A DNA stretch of 64,000 bases, taken from positions 3,730,001 through 3,794,000 of the forward strand of contig NZ_CP034015.1 in the NCBI RefSeq assembly GCF_003855395.1. The letters run 5' to 3'. Position numbers and translations under genes: made by a program. Shown here piece after piece: positions 35,246 to 45,725 of the stretch. The notes beneath the pieces are model-generated. The model saw only the letters and a list, made by a program, of their open reading frames with translations. It was not told the origin of the DNA and made no database searches. Position 1 is the stretch's first letter; each line of letters begins with the position of its first letter. The DNA comes from Shewanella livingstonensis. GTDB lineage: Bacteria; Pseudomonadota; Gammaproteobacteria; Enterobacterales; Shewanellaceae.

Positions 35246-36124
35246 TCAAGCCTCGTTAACCGAACCAGCTAAATTTGCTAAATATTGACCATAGTTGCTG
35301 CTTATCATCGGTGCAGCCAATTTAGCAAGATCATCCGTACTTAACCAACCGTTGCGCCAGGCTATTTCTTCTAAACAGGCCACTTTAAGCCCTTGCACAT
35401 TCTCTATAGTACGCACAAAAGAAGACGCTTCGTGCAAGCTATCATATGTGCCTGTGTCTAACCATGCAAAACCACGACCAAGCAACTCTACCTTCAAGTT
35501 ACCCTTGGTTAAATACATTTCATTTAACGTGGTTATTTCTAACTCGCCGCGATGTGATGGCTTAACTTGTTTTGCCATTTCAACAACGCTGTTGTCGTAG
35601 AAATATAAACCCGTCACAACATAATTTGATTTAGGTTTAACGGGCTTTTCCTCTATCGATATAACGTTCATATTGACGTCAAGCTCGACCACACCAAATC
35701 TTTCAGGGTCTTTAACTTGATAGGCAAATATTGTGGCGCCACCGTCCTTGCTAGCGGCATTCTGCAATGTTTTACTGAAGGATTGCCCATAAAAGATGTT
35801 ATCACCTAACACCAAGCAAACACTGTCTTGTCCAATGAATTCTTCGCCAATTAAAAATGCCTGCGCTAAACCGTCTGGTGATACTTGTAATGCATAACTC
35901 AACTGAATGCCGAAATCAGAACCATCACCGAGTAAACGTTTAAAATTTTCGCTGTCTTCTGGAGTGGTAATAACCAATATGTCTCTTATCCCAGCCAGCA
36001 TTAATGTTGACAGTGGATAGTAGATCATTGGCTTGTCATACACGGACAATAACTGTTTGGATACCCCTCTCGTGAGTGGGTATAAACGAGTCCCTGAGCC
36101 GCCCGCTAAAATAATGCCTTTCAT
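35246..36124 (-). CDS. rmlA: Glucose-1-phosphate thymidylyltransferase (copy 1)
   Basis: 292 aa from the ATG at 36124; the frame extends further upstream, but the family start [18 protein letters not shown] is here. Nucleotide-binding GGSGTRL near 8-14, '[20 protein letters not shown]', 'GDNIFYGQ', '[12 protein letters not shown]'. It makes dTDP-glucose, the first step to dTDP-rhamnose. A second, similar copy is at 56573-57439. The 83-bp gap to rmlB contains CTAG-rich short repeats. Confidence 0.97.
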   Translation of the reverse strand: MKGIILAGGSGTRLYPLTRGVSKQLLSVYDKPMIYYPLSTLMLAGIRDILVITTPEDSENFKRLLGDGSDFGIQLSYALQVSPDGLAQAFLIGEEFIGQDSVCLVLGDNIFYGQSFSKTLQNAASKDGGATIFAYQVKDPERFGVVELDVNMNVISIEEKPVKPKSNYVVTGLYFYDNSVVEMAKQVKPSHRGELEITTLNEMYLTKGNLKVELLGRGFAWLDTGTYDSLHEASSFVRTIENVQGLKVACLEEIAWRNGWLSTDDLAKLAAPMISSNYGQYLANLAGSVNEA

Positions 36125-36207
36125 GTGTAAATAAGTTCCTAGATGAAAAGGCCCTAGGTTTTGGATCATAAATCTAGGACAACAGATCAATAATTGCAGT
36201 AATGAGA

Positions 36208-37287
36208 TTAAATGCCTAACGGCTCGCCTTTGTAAGTTCCATCTTGGACATGTTGACACCAATCTTGATTCGTTAAATACCACTCGATGGTTTTACGTAA
36301 ACCCGTTTCAAAAGTTTCTTGTGGTTGCCAGTTCAATTCATTACTGATTTTACTCGCATCAACGGCATATCGTCGATCATGGCCGGGGCGGTCTGTCACA
36401 TAAGTGATTTGCTCAGCGTAAGGCGTGTCTTTAGGCACTAGAGCATCTAAGATAGTGCAAATAGTCTGTACCACTTCTAAATTCTGCTTTTCGTTATGCC
36501 CACCAATATTATAGGTCTCACCGACTTTGCCACTGGTAACCACTTTATAAAGTGCGCGGGCATGATCCTCAACGTAAAGCCAATCACGAATTTGATCACC
36601 TTTACCGTAGATAGGAAGCTGCTTGCCTTCTAGCGCATTAAGGATCACCAATGGGATCAATTTTTCAGGAAAGTGATAAGGGCCGTAGTTGTTAGAGCAA
36701 TTAGTCACCACAGTAGGTAAGCCGTAGGTGCGTAACCATGCTCGCACTAGGTGGTCACTTGATGCTTTTGATGCAGAATAAGGGCTACTTGGCGCATAAG
36801 CAGTGTTTTCAGTAAATAATGCTAACGCTTCATTTGTGCTATGGCCTTGCAACTCATCTGGGTGAGGCAAATCACCGAACACTTCATCGGTAGATATATG
36901 ATGAAAGCGAAATGCTTGCTTAGCGTCAGATGACAAGGTATTCCAATACTCTCTCGTCGCCTCAAGCAGCATATAAGTGCCAACGATATTGGTTTGGATA
37001 AAGTCTGATGAACCAGTGATGGAGCGATCAACATGAGATTCTGCAGCAAGGTGCATTACGGCATTTGGCTGATGCTGTTTAAACACTCGGTCTAATTCCG
37101 CACGATCGCAAATATCGACTTGCTCGAAAACATATCGATCACTTGACGCTATACTCGCTAACGATTCAAGATTACCTGCATAGGTCAGTTTATCCACATT
37201 AATGACGCTATCTTGAGTGCTATTGATGATATGGCGCACTACTGCAGAGCCGATAAAACCAGCGCCACCTGTGACTAGAATTTTCAT
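36208..37287 (-). CDS. rmlB: dTDP-glucose 4,6-dehydratase (copy 1)
   Basis: 359 aa, standard length. GxxGxxG NAD motif ([14 protein letters not shown], about 7-20), '[15 protein letters not shown]' with the catalytic Thr-Asp-Glu, and '[15 protein letters not shown]' with Tyr-x3-Lys. It converts dTDP-glucose to dTDP-4-keto-6-deoxyglucose. Only scattered residues differ from the second rmlB at 57516-58595. First gene of rmlBADC, with its own leader after the glmM terminator. Confidence 0.98.
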   Translation of the reverse strand: MKILVTGGAGFIGSAVVRHIINSTQDSVINVDKLTYAGNLESLASIASSDRYVFEQVDICDRAELDRVFKQHQPNAVMHLAAESHVDRSITGSSDFIQTNIVGTYMLLEATREYWNTLSSDAKQAFRFHHISTDEVFGDLPHPDELQGHSTNEALALFTENTAYAPSSPYSASKASSDHLVRAWLRTYGLPTVVTNCSNNYGPYHFPEKLIPLVILNALEGKQLPIYGKGDQIRDWLYVEDHARALYKVVTSGKVGETYNIGGHNEKQNLEVVQTICTILDALVPKDTPYAEQITYVTDRPGHDRRYAVDASKISNELNWQPQETFETGLRKTIEWYLTNQDWCQHVQDGTYKGEPLGI

Positions 37288-37583
37288 TGAAATGCTTCCA
37301 AGAGCTATTTAATAACCTAAATATCAGTCCGACCTAACTTTAATGGATAATTATAACGGAAATCACGGCGTTGAGGCGGATGAAGTGTATCAAAAACGGA
37401 TAGTCTATTTATGGGTTGCGATACCCAATCAACCTTAACTATCTGATTGACTGAATCAAACCCCATATAAATTGAGATGTAAAATAACGAATGTAACCGA
37501 ACGCTATACTCAATTTACGCCTTAAAAAACACTTTAAATGCCATTAAAAAGTGATCACTAAAACGAGGCATTACAAGCATTAA

Positions 37584-37614
37584 AAAAGCAGCAAATAGAT
37601 TGCTGCTTTTTTAT
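37584..37614 (-). terminator. Rho-independent terminator between glmM and rmlB
   Basis: AAAAAAGCAGCAA-(TAGA)-TTGCTGCTTTTTT is a strong stem with T-tracts in both directions. It lies downstream of glmM (minus strand) and about 300 bp before the rmlB start, separating rmlBADC from the main locus. The rest of 37288-37707 carries no gene; a promoter for rmlB is expected there. Confidence 0.85.
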
Positions 37615-37707
37615 AATCAAATAGCGGTGGTTAATCACCTAACCGACGCGAACTAAACGCTAACGTCATAGCTTAACTGCGCGCCTAGACAATGCTGTCC
37701 GCTGTTG

Positions 37708-39057
37708 TTAGGCGCGAACCGCTTTCGCTATATGTTCTGCTTGTGCTAGTGACATTTCAGGATCGGTTGATTCAACCATCACACGAATAAGCGGTTCAGT
37801 GCCCGATTTACGTAATAACACACGGCCGTTATCAGCAAGTACCGCTTCGGCTTCAATCACTGCTTGTTTTACGGCGGCTGAAGCAATAATTTCATCTGCG
37901 TTATTAGCGGTTAAACGCACATTAAGCAGTACTTGAGGTAACTTTTTCATACCCGATACAACCTCAGCTAATGATTGCCCCGATTGTAATACCGCTTGCA
38001 GCACTAATAATGACGCCACAACAGCATCGCCGGTAGAAGCATGGTCAAGGTGTAAAATATGCCCAGAACCTTCACCGCCAATGCGCCATCCAGTCTGTTT
38101 TAATTGTTCAACCACATAACGGTCACCCACTTTGGCGCGTTTAAATGGAATGTCCATTTCTTTTAAGGCTATTTCAAGACCAAGGTTAGACATTAACGTG
38201 CCGACCACACCGCCTGTCATTGTGCCTTGCTGCTTGGCAGATTTTGCCAAAATATATAAAATTTGATCGCCGTCCACTACACGGCCATTGTGATCAACAA
38301 ACATCACTCGGTCTGCATCACCGTCCATCGCAATGCCCAAGTCTGCTTCATGTACCATCACAGCTGTTTGTAAACTGTCTAAATGGGTCGCGCCGCAATA
38401 CTCGTTAATGTTGGTACCATTAGGCTTGTCATTAATGCTAATCACTTCAGCACCTAATTCACGATACACATTCGGCGCGATATGATACGCCGCACCGTTA
38501 GCACTATCGACGACAATTTTCAGCCCCGCTAAGGTTAAATCTTTCGCAAATACGCCTTTGCAAAACTCAATGTAACGTCCCGCAGCATCATTAATTCGGC
38601 GCACTTTGCCTAACAATTCAGATGAAACACATTCCATCGCATTATGATTTAACGCCTGGTCGAGTAACGCTTCAATTTCAAGCTCTTGCTGATCATTGAG
38701 CTTAGTGCCCGAATTTGAGAAAAACTTAATGCCGTTATCATAAAAAGGATTGTGCGATGCACTGATCACCACCCCGGCATCGGCTCTAAAGGTCGAGGCT
38801 AAATACGCCACCGCCGGCGTTGGCATAGGGCCAATAAGAGCCACGTTGACACCAGCAGCAGACAAGCCTGCCTGCATAGCCGATTCAAACATATAACCAC
38901 TGCTACGGGTATCTTTACCAATCAACACTTCTTTGGTACCGGTTGAGGCTAAAACCTTACCAGCAGCCCAACCTAACTTCATTGCAAAATCAGGCGTTAT
39001 CGGAAACGTTCCCACCTTTCCACGAACACCATCGGTGCCAAAATACTTACGAGACAT
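37708..39057 (-). CDS. glmM: Phosphoglucosamine mutase family protein
   Basis: 449 aa from the ATG at 39057 ([13 protein letters not shown]). The phospho-serine loop '[19 protein letters not shown]' is at about 97-115, metal-binding 'DGDADR' around 245, 'GEGSGH' sugar loop around 331, and the phosphate-binding '[14 protein letters not shown]' near the end. It interconverts glucosamine-6-P and glucosamine-1-P. GlmM is normally essential and encoded near folP/ftsH, so this is probably a second copy dedicated to the polysaccharide locus; alternatively it could be a phosphomannomutase-like relative. Confidence 0.88.
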   Translation of the reverse strand: MSRKYFGTDGVRGKVGTFPITPDFAMKLGWAAGKVLASTGTKEVLIGKDTRSSGYMFESAMQAGLSAAGVNVALIGPMPTPAVAYLASTFRADAGVVISASHNPFYDNGIKFFSNSGTKLNDQQELEIEALLDQALNHNAMECVSSELLGKVRRINDAAGRYIEFCKGVFAKDLTLAGLKIVVDSANGAAYHIAPNVYRELGAEVISINDKPNGTNINEYCGATHLDSLQTAVMVHEADLGIAMDGDADRVMFVDHNGRVVDGDQILYILAKSAKQQGTMTGGVVGTLMSNLGLEIALKEMDIPFKRAKVGDRYVVEQLKQTGWRIGGEGSGHILHLDHASTGDAVVASLLVLQAVLQSGQSLAEVVSGMKKLPQVLLNVRLTANNADEIIASAAVKQAVIEAEAVLADNGRVLLRKSGTEPLIRVMVESTDPEMSLAQAEHIAKAVRA

Positions 39058-39430
39058 AAAAAACTCCAATCTAAAAAATTAAGTACCTAGGGCGTGACTT
39101 CGTCACTGCTAGAGTCTAGGACGTGACTTCGTCACTGCTAGGTTCTAGGACGGACTTCGTCACTGCTAGGTTCTAGGACGGGCTACGTCCTGCTAGGTTC
39201 TAGGACGGACTACGTCACTGCTAAGAGTCTAGGAACTCGCTGGCTCGCCAGAGAGCGGACTACGTCCGTTTAGGTTCAATGCTCCACCTGCCGTCATCCT
39301 CAAATGCTTTTATTGGGGATCCAGGTGTTGCTGTAAATTCTAGGTCCTAGAAGACCGAAGGTCGTTCTAGCAGCCGTAGGCGCCCCATTCTTATAATCTA
39401 TCCGCGTAGCGTCCTAGCAGCGATCTAGGC
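39058..39430. repeat. CTAG-rich short hairpin repeats between galU and glmM
   Basis: From 39090 onward a 28-35-bp unit, (A/G)(A/G)GTTCTAGGACG(G/T)(G)ACTTCGTC(A)CTGCT, is repeated about four times with variants, then merges into a mosaic containing GAACTCGCTGGCTCGCCAG...GGACTACGTCC (39233-39268). Each unit contains a small hairpin such as GTGAC-TTC-GTCAC. The same mosaic recurs near 60061-60096 and 62679-62713. No coding potential. CTAG is normally rare in enteric-type genomes, so the density is striking. Confidence 0.7.
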
Positions 39431-39462
39431 ATTTAGCTAATTGCAAAAAGCAGAAAGCAAAA

Positions 39463-39487
39463 AACCAACTTGATATAAGTTGGTTTA
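39463..39487 (-). terminator. Terminator downstream of galU
   Basis: AACCAACTT-GATAT-AAGTTGGTT forms a 9-bp stem. Read on the minus strand it is followed by TTTTTTG, so it terminates transcription arriving from galU 22 bp upstream. Confidence 0.75.
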
Positions 39488-39508
39488 AAAGCACATGATA
39501 ATTAAGTG

Positions 39509-40396
39509 TTACTGTTCAAGCAGAATCTTTTCAACGCTTTTTTTGAAATCCGCGCCTAACTTAGCATCGCGCAAACCATATTCAACAAAGGCATTCATGT
39601 ATCCTAGTTTATCACCGCAATCATGGGACTTACCCGTCATGTTAAAGGCTTCAACAGTGTCTTGCTCAATCAGCATATCAATCGCGTCAGTTAACTGAAT
39701 TTCATCACCTGCACCCGCGGGTGTTTTAGCCAGTAATCGCCAAATCTTTTCAGATAATACATAGCGGCCAACAACCGCAAGATTAGATGGCGCTTCACCT
39801 ATCTCAGGTTTTTCAACCATGGCTTTAATTTTAGCAGAATCACCGGGTGCGATCTCAACACCATTACAATCGGCAATCCCGTATTTATTAACGTCACTTT
39901 CTGGCACTGGCGCAACCATAATTTGGCTAGCGAAGGTTGCTTTATAGCGCGCGATCATCGCGGCTAGGTTTTCAGTTTTTTGATCTGCAGTGTATTCATC
40001 TAAAATAACATCAGGTAACACTACTGCAAAGGGGTTATTACCAATACACGGGTAAGCACATAATACAGCATGCCCTAAGCCTTTCGCTTCACCTTGACGC
40101 ACATGCATAATGGTCACGTCTTTAGGACAAATCGCTTGTACTTCTTCAAGTAGCTGACGTTTTACGCGCTTCTCTAACGTTGATTCAAGCTCATAGGATT
40201 TATCAAAGTGGTTTTCAATCGCATTTTTACTGGCGTGAGTCACTAATACAATTTCTTTCACACCCGCAGCCACACACTCATTAACAATGTATTGAATTAA
40301 CGGTTTATCAACTAAAGGCAACATCTCTTTCGGAATGGCTTTGGTCGCTGGCAGCATACGGGTACCTAAACCCGCTACAGGAATTACAACTTTCAT
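39509..40396 (-). CDS. galU: UTP-glucose-1-phosphate uridylyltransferase
   Basis: 295 aa. GalU motifs: '[35 protein letters not shown]' (about 4-38), '[12 protein letters not shown]', '[22 protein letters not shown]', '[14 protein letters not shown]'. It makes UDP-glucose, the precursor for Ugd (42979-44145) and for other sugar donors. The gene is followed by a terminator and preceded by the wecA-like pair. Confidence 0.97.
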   Translation of the reverse strand: MKVVIPVAGLGTRMLPATKAIPKEMLPLVDKPLIQYIVNECVAAGVKEIVLVTHASKNAIENHFDKSYELESTLEKRVKRQLLEEVQAICPKDVTIMHVRQGEAKGLGHAVLCAYPCIGNNPFAVVLPDVILDEYTADQKTENLAAMIARYKATFASQIMVAPVPESDVNKYGIADCNGVEIAPGDSAKIKAMVEKPEIGEAPSNLAVVGRYVLSEKIWRLLAKTPAGAGDEIQLTDAIDMLIEQDTVEAFNMTGKSHDCGDKLGYMNAFVEYGLRDAKLGADFKKSVEKILLEQ

Positions 40397-40445
40397 CTAA
40401 AACCCTTTAAATTCAGAATACTTGATAAATGATGACAGGCTAAAA

Positions 40446-41522
40446 TCAATCATTACGCTTTAGCCAAGTAATAATTTGCCAGACATGAGCAAGAGCCCAG
40501 TTGTAAGAGGCAAATAATGCAATAAATAAGCTAAACATTATCCACTCTGGTACCTGATAAAACTCACCAGCCATACCACATAATGCTAATAATAAAGACA
40601 ACAGCGTAATTCTAACAAGCGTCTGTTTACGGTTGTAACCGGCACGCTCAAAGATATGATGTAGATGATCACGATCAGGTTTAAACGGAGAGAATCCTTT
40701 TTTGATCCTTCGGTACATAATGGCAGTCATGTCCATTAAAGGTATCGCAATGAGGTACAACGCCGTGACAGGCGAAAAGACAACCTCATTCAGCACTGTA
40801 CCCTGATGTACATTATAAGATTGGGTACCTAAGACTAACAACCACACTACGGTTAGCCCTATCAACATACTGCCTGCATCGCCCATGAATATTTTTTGTA
40901 CTGATACAAAAGGCCAACGAAGATTGAAAAATAAATAAGCAAGGATAGCGGCATCAAAAAGTAAAGGTAACAAAAACCAATCATTTCCAGCACGATAAAA
41001 TAGTACTGATAAAGATGTAAAAGTGACAAGACTCAGCATTCCCGCTAGGCCATCGATTCCATCAACCATATTGAAAGCATTAATCGACCCTATCACGGCA
41101 ATAACCGTGACTAAAATACCAACATAGCCGAGTTTACACTCAAAAAAATAAAAAATATCACCCAACGTAGTCAGGTAAAATCCTGCACCAAAAATAAGTA
41201 TTGAGGCCACAAGAACTTGAGCAACGAGCCGTAGCCGCACAGATAAATCATAACGATCGTCCAGTACGCCAATGAAAAGAATTAATGCAGACGAAATAAG
41301 ATATAAATTGAGGGTTTGACTACTTTTAATGAACAGCCCTGATGCGAGTAACACACTGCAAAAAATAGCAATTCCACCTATCAGGGGGATAGCACCATCG
41401 TGGCATTTACGCTCATTAGGTACATCTAATAAGCCAACCTTGGCAGCAATAGGTTTGAATACTAAAATGGCCGTAAAACTAAATATAAAAGCTGTTATAA
41501 AAGGAACTAAATAATCCATCAT
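40446..41522 (-). CDS. MraY/WecA-family polyprenyl-phosphate sugar-1-phosphate transferase (copy 1)
   Basis: 358 aa, about ten membrane helices. Family signatures: 'GLLDVPNERKCHDGAIPLIGGIAIF' (DDD-less N-terminal loop), 'DDRYDLSVRLRLVAQ' (substrate Asp pair), 'NAFNMVDGIDGLAGM' (Mg-binding NxxNxxDGIDGL) and 'FMGDAGSMLIG', 'HLHHIF' (His loop). It transfers a sugar-1-phosphate to undecaprenyl phosphate, starting the repeat unit; GlcNAc is usual for WecA. The adjacent copy at 41667 is a paralogue, which is unusual. Confidence 0.9.
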   Translation of the reverse strand: MMDYLVPFITAFIFSFTAILVFKPIAAKVGLLDVPNERKCHDGAIPLIGGIAIFCSVLLASGLFIKSSQTLNLYLISSALILFIGVLDDRYDLSVRLRLVAQVLVASILIFGAGFYLTTLGDIFYFFECKLGYVGILVTVIAVIGSINAFNMVDGIDGLAGMLSLVTFTSLSVLFYRAGNDWFLLPLLFDAAILAYLFFNLRWPFVSVQKIFMGDAGSMLIGLTVVWLLVLGTQSYNVHQGTVLNEVVFSPVTALYLIAIPLMDMTAIMYRRIKKGFSPFKPDRDHLHHIFERAGYNRKQTLVRITLLSLLLALCGMAGEFYQVPEWIMFSLFIALFASYNWALAHVWQIITWLKRND

Positions 41523-41666
41523 CTCATCCTTAAGTACTTATAAAACTACTTATTATAAAACCTAACATTGTAAAAAGTCATTTAACGCGAGGTATCCTAC
41601 CACCTTTGGCGGTAGTTAGCTGTCTGGTATTATAATTATGCTGACATAAATTAATAGCTAAATAAG

Positions 41667-42746
41667 TCATTCGTGTGATGGCTGAGTAAACGTAAAGGTT
41701 TTATGCAGAAAAGCCGTTATTCGCCAAATGTTTGCAATGACAGAGAAATAAATAGCAAAAGTCACTAAGAATGAAAAAAACATGATTGATTCAGGCACAT
41801 TATACAACTCTGACATAATACCAACGCCAGCCATTACAGATGCTAATAGACAAATAACCAGTAATGACAGACTTGACGATAAACCAATGCGCTGACAAAT
41901 ATGATGTAGATGTTCTCTATCAGGTTTGAAAGGCGATTGCCCCTTTCTGATCCTTCTGGTCATAATACAAACCATGTCCATCAGCGGTAATGCAATAAAC
42001 CATAAGGCTGTTACAGGGCGAATAACCAGCACATTTTCGCCTTGGCTAGCTTCAATCAATAACCAGATAGCCGTAAAACCGATAAACATACTGCCAGCAT
42101 CCCCCATAAACACCTTGAATCGACGACCAAACGGAAAGCCTAAGTTCAGCATGATATAGGGGAGCATCGCACCAACGAACAGCATGCAGTAAAGCGCTAA
42201 ATAGTCCTTGCCGGCAAGATAAAACATTAAACCAAGGGCTGAGAATGTCACAGAAGCTAGACCACCTAACAAACCATCAATGCCGTCAACCATATTAAAG
42301 GCATTAATGGCCCCGATGACCGCAAAAATGGTGACGATATAACTCATATAAGTTGGAATAACTAACGCCGAATCACTGAACATAGCACCAAGGTAATGCA
42401 AACTTTTATAACCAACCAAAATCATCGCAAGTGAAATCCCCGCCTGCACCACCAAGCGAGACTTAAAACTTAAATCGTACCTATCATCTAACGCCCCCAA
42501 GACAATGAGCACGGTTGAACATGCAACGTAAAGCTGCAAAGCATGAGTGATGGGAAAAAGCACGAACAAGGCAATCATTAAGGTAAAATAAATTGAAATA
42601 CCGCCAACGAGTGGGATCTGACCCACATGGTGTTTACGCTCATTGGGCTTATCCACTAATCCAACCCGTTTAGCCAACTTCCTGAAAGCAAACAGACTGA
42701 TAAAAGAAAGGCAGAAAACAAAAATGACTGAAGTGGTAGTGGGCAT
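41667..42746 (-). CDS. MraY/WecA-family sugar-1-phosphate transferase (copy 2)
   Basis: About 359 aa from the ATG at 42746; longer in-frame starts at 42779 and 42875 are possible. Same landmarks as copy 1: 'VGLVDKPNERKHHVGQIPLVGGISIYF', 'DDRYDLSFKSRLVVQ', 'NAFNMVDGIDGLLGG', 'FMGDAGSMFIGF', 'HLHHICQRIG'. About ten membrane helices. Two initiating transferases in tandem may start two glycans (for example O-antigen and another polymer) or be redundant. An intergenic CTCACC-rich hairpin (about 42865-42906) follows Ugd. Confidence 0.88.
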   Translation of the reverse strand: MPTTTSVIFVFCLSFISLFAFRKLAKRVGLVDKPNERKHHVGQIPLVGGISIYFTLMIALFVLFPITHALQLYVACSTVLIVLGALDDRYDLSFKSRLVVQAGISLAMILVGYKSLHYLGAMFSDSALVIPTYMSYIVTIFAVIGAINAFNMVDGIDGLLGGLASVTFSALGLMFYLAGKDYLALYCMLFVGAMLPYIMLNLGFPFGRRFKVFMGDAGSMFIGFTAIWLLIEASQGENVLVIRPVTALWFIALPLMDMVCIMTRRIRKGQSPFKPDREHLHHICQRIGLSSSLSLLVICLLASVMAGVGIMSELYNVPESIMFFSFLVTFAIYFSVIANIWRITAFLHKTFTFTQPSHE

Positions 42747-42978
42747 ATATGACTCTGGCTGATGGAGAATTAAACACATCGAAAAACATAAAATGATTGT
42801 GCTGAAAATAAAAATGTAAACTATGGTGAATTGAAAATAAAAGGGGTAATTTAAGCAAAAAAAGGGTGAGAACAAGACAAAAAGTGTCTCAGAACCGTCT
42901 CACCCTGTTCGTATCACATTGACTAATATGACAATATCATTTCGGCCTAATAGGGTTGACTATTGATAATGTGTAGCG

Positions 42979-44145
42979 TTAATCAGCACCAAACAAATCT
43001 CGAGTATAAACTTTATCAGCCACATCTTTGATTTCATCAACCATACGGTTTGATACAATGACATCTGAAGTGGCTTTAAACTCTTCAAGTGACTTAATGA
43101 CTTTTGAATGGAAAAACTCAGTCTCTTCAAGTACAGGCTCGTACACCACAACCTCAATACCTTTGGCTTTCAAGCGTTTCATGATCCCTTGTATACTTGA
43201 TGCTCTAAAGTTGTCTGAACCAGCTTTCATAATTAAACGGTAAATGCCGACAACCTTAGGTTCACGCTTAAGAATTGACTCCGCAATAAAGTCTTTGCGA
43301 GTAGTGTTAGAATCAACAATTGCACCAATAATATTATTAGGCACATCAGCATAATTTGCGCGAAGTTGCTTGGTATCTTTGGGTAAGCAATAGCCGCCAT
43401 AGCCAAACGAAGGGTTGTTATAATGATTTCCTATGCGCGGATCTAAACTAACCCCTTCAATAATTTGTCGAGAATTTAAACCATGAGATTCAGCATAGGT
43501 ATCTAACTCATTAAAGTAAGCAACTCGCAATGCCAAGTAGGTATTAGAAAAAAGTTTAATGGCTTCCGCTTCAGTTGAGTTAGTGAACAATACATCAATA
43601 TTTTCTTTTACTGCACCTTCAACTAATAAATTAGCAAACACTCTAGCCCGCTCACTTTGTTCACCAACGATAATACGCGACGGATAGAGGTTATCGTGTA
43701 ATGCTTTACCTTCACGTAAAAACTCAGGTGAGAAAATTAGATTATTACAACCCAATTGCTGTTTGATGCTCGCGGTATATCCAACTGGAACGGTAGATTT
43801 AATTATCATTATAGCCGATGGATTAATCGCCATAACATCATTAATTACAGACTCAACTGAGAAGGTATTAAAGTAATTCGTTATTGGATCATAATCTGTA
43901 GGAGTGGATATAATTACATAGTCAGCATTTTTATAAGCTAAATTCTTATCTAGCGTAGCTGTGAAGTTCAATGATTTGTTTGTTAGAAAGTCTTCTATTT
44001 CTGTATCTGCGATAGGAGAGATACCTTGATTAAGCATGGATATTTTTTCTGCAATAATATCAACCGCAATCACTTCATTGTGTTGCGCTAATAACATAGC
44101 GTTTGAAAGGCCTACATAGCCTGTGCCTGCGATAGCAATTTTCAT
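42979..44145 (-). CDS. ugd: UDP-glucose 6-dehydrogenase
   Basis: 388 aa. N-terminal NAD motif [10 protein letters not shown] (4-13), '[21 protein letters not shown]', 'KSTVPVGYT', '[24 protein letters not shown]', and the catalytic-Cys block '[14 protein letters not shown]' around 258-271. Two successive oxidations give UDP-glucuronate, consistent with a glucuronic-acid-containing repeat unit. Next to the Alg13/Alg14-like genes, the type often used to add GlcA. Confidence 0.95.
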   Translation of the reverse strand: MKIAIAGTGYVGLSNAMLLAQHNEVIAVDIIAEKISMLNQGISPIADTEIEDFLTNKSLNFTATLDKNLAYKNADYVIISTPTDYDPITNYFNTFSVESVINDVMAINPSAIMIIKSTVPVGYTASIKQQLGCNNLIFSPEFLREGKALHDNLYPSRIIVGEQSERARVFANLLVEGAVKENIDVLFTNSTEAEAIKLFSNTYLALRVAYFNELDTYAESHGLNSRQIIEGVSLDPRIGNHYNNPSFGYGGYCLPKDTKQLRANYADVPNNIIGAIVDSNTTRKDFIAESILKREPKVVGIYRLIMKAGSDNFRASSIQGIMKRLKAKGIEVVVYEPVLEETEFFHSKVIKSLEEFKATSDVIVSNRMVDEIKDVADKVYTRDLFGAD

Positions 44146-44166
44146 GACAAAACCTTAATAATTTTT

Positions 44167-44622
44167 TTAACTCATAATGAATTCGGAAATTTCTTCTGAT
44201 TTGAAAAAAGAAATCTTCTCAAAAGGTACAAACTGAAAACCCTTGGTCATTTCAATAAAACGACCAATATCAGCGACATCCGAACATACAAGAGCGTGTT
44301 TATTTATAGCCATATAATTTGCAATATCAGACTGATGTTTATCAACTCTTTCAAAATTAGGCACAATTATTATTTTTTTGTTCATTTCTAATAATGTATA
44401 TATAGAACCTGCACCAGCATGTGTGATAATCAAATCAGCAGAGTCATATAATTCATTGATCTCATTTGCGAATGAAAAAAAAGAACCATTTCGGGGTGAA
44501 TATTCACCACTATCGGATACTTGAAAAGTAAAATTTAATATTTTATTTTTCCCAGCATAATTATCAACATTAATAATCAAACTATCAAACTTAGTTGTTC
44601 CTACAGTGACAAATATATTCAC
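44167..44622 (-). CDS. Alg13/PssE-like glycosyltransferase subunit (GT28 C-terminal domain)
   Basis: 151 aa. 'NIFVTVGTTKFDSLI', then 'ADLIITHAGAGSIYTLLEMNKKIIIVPN' (nucleotide-binding GAGS loop) and 'VDKHQSDIA' (donor-contacting DKHQ) are GT28/Alg13 features. Works with the membrane-anchored Alg14-like partner encoded immediately upstream (4-bp overlap). Such PssD/PssE pairs add glucuronic acid in other bacteria; substrate is an inference. Confidence 0.85.
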   Translation of the reverse strand: MNIFVTVGTTKFDSLIINVDNYAGKNKILNFTFQVSDSGEYSPRNGSFFSFANEINELYDSADLIITHAGAGSIYTLLEMNKKIIIVPNFERVDKHQSDIANYMAINKHALVCSDVADIGRFIEMTKGFQFVPFEKISFFKSEEISEFIMS

Positions 44623-45101
44623 AGTAACCCCGCATAAATAGCCTTAGGATAAATTTTTATTAACTCTTTATTCTGGATATAAAAACGGTCAGAAATATAG
44701 TACATAAGGCTACCAGTGAAGGACTTTGTTGTGAATCTAGACCAAGTTTCAATATGAACGATCTTTGCACCTCTTAATTTGAAAAACAAAGAAACAAGAA
44801 AACAAAGCCCTGGTCCAGTAGATATGACCACATCAACCTTATGTTCATGGTTTACTTTAAAAAGACTTTTCAAAACGGTTAAAGGACCAAAATTAGAAAA
44901 TATTTCCATATGGTTATTCTTATTTCTAACCTCTCCGGTGACATAATGACAAGATGACCATGTTGGATTTATTGTATTATCCGAAATCGAAATTAACTTA
45001 GAATCAGCCAAAAGAGGTTTAATTTTTGGAACAAGTCGGTTCATTTGTGCGGAATGACCACCTACACCATAAGTTAGCAGTATTTTTTTTGTTGAGTTCA
45101 T
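44619..45101 (-). CDS. Alg14/PssD-like glycosyltransferase subunit
   Basis: 160 aa. 'KILLTYGVGGHSAQMNRLVPKI' (GGHSxQM loop), 'DVVISTGPGLCFLVSLFFKLRGAKIVHIETWSRF' (TGPGxxxP-like, IETWSR) mark the Alg14 family. A hydrophobic stretch at about 98-112 likely anchors the complex. Overlaps the Alg13-like gene by 4 bp. Upstream 45102-45725 contains no gene I can support. Confidence 0.85.
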   Translation of the reverse strand: MNSTKKILLTYGVGGHSAQMNRLVPKIKPLLADSKLISISDNTINPTWSSCHYVTGEVRNKNNHMEIFSNFGPLTVLKSLFKVNHEHKVDVVISTGPGLCFLVSLFFKLRGAKIVHIETWSRFTTKSFTGSLMYYISDRFYIQNKELIKIYPKAIYAGLL

Positions 45102-45725
45102 ACACTCCCCTCAAAAGATTAAGCAATTTAGTCACAAAGTTAAAATTAAAAATGAGTAAAATTGACGACGGGACGTAGGTACGATCAATGATACTAATTA
45201 AACACATATAATAAAAATGAATAGATACGTAACAAAACATGAAAAACTGAAAGTACAACGAAGTTTAGCTGTTCTTCCACTATTTTAGAATCATACTATT
45301 TGGCTGTAGTAATCGCATTGTTTTGGGGTTTTGACAGGTAAATCCATAAACAGAATGACACAATTGGATTGCTGCACTTCAGAGTTTTTGGTGACTAAAT
45401 GACCATTATAACTATTAGAGATGTATGATTCAGGACCAGGACAATCGAATGTAAGCGCAGTCCCGCTCCAAGCTAAAGTATCTATACCAATCAGCCATGT
45501 CATTCTGTACGTCATAGTGTGGAAAATAAAATAAATCCTACTTCTAAATTGTGTTCCTTCAACTTCACTAACCTATCAAGTTACTTAATTTGAAGAAGTC
45601 TGTTCAGGATAAATTTTATTACCTTAAGATAGTATTGAATCGCCTAAAAAAATTTAATTGTAGAAGCAAGCCTGCTCATTTAACAAATATACACAAAACA
45701 TTAATTTACTTATAGTTAAGCACCT

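Noticed and set aside
35246..36283. Longer start of rmlA copy 1 ([17 protein letters not shown]...)
   Set aside because: The family start [14 protein letters not shown] is at 36124 and the extra N-terminus is derived from the rmlB tail and spacer.
42960..43157. 65-aa minus-strand frame in the C-terminal part of ugd
   Set aside because: Out-of-frame shadow of the well-supported Ugd coding sequence.
45291..45515. 74-aa minus-strand frame in the gap before the GT4 gene
   Set aside because: No clear ribosome site or family, and AT-rich surroundings; may be a remnant but cannot be supported as a gene.
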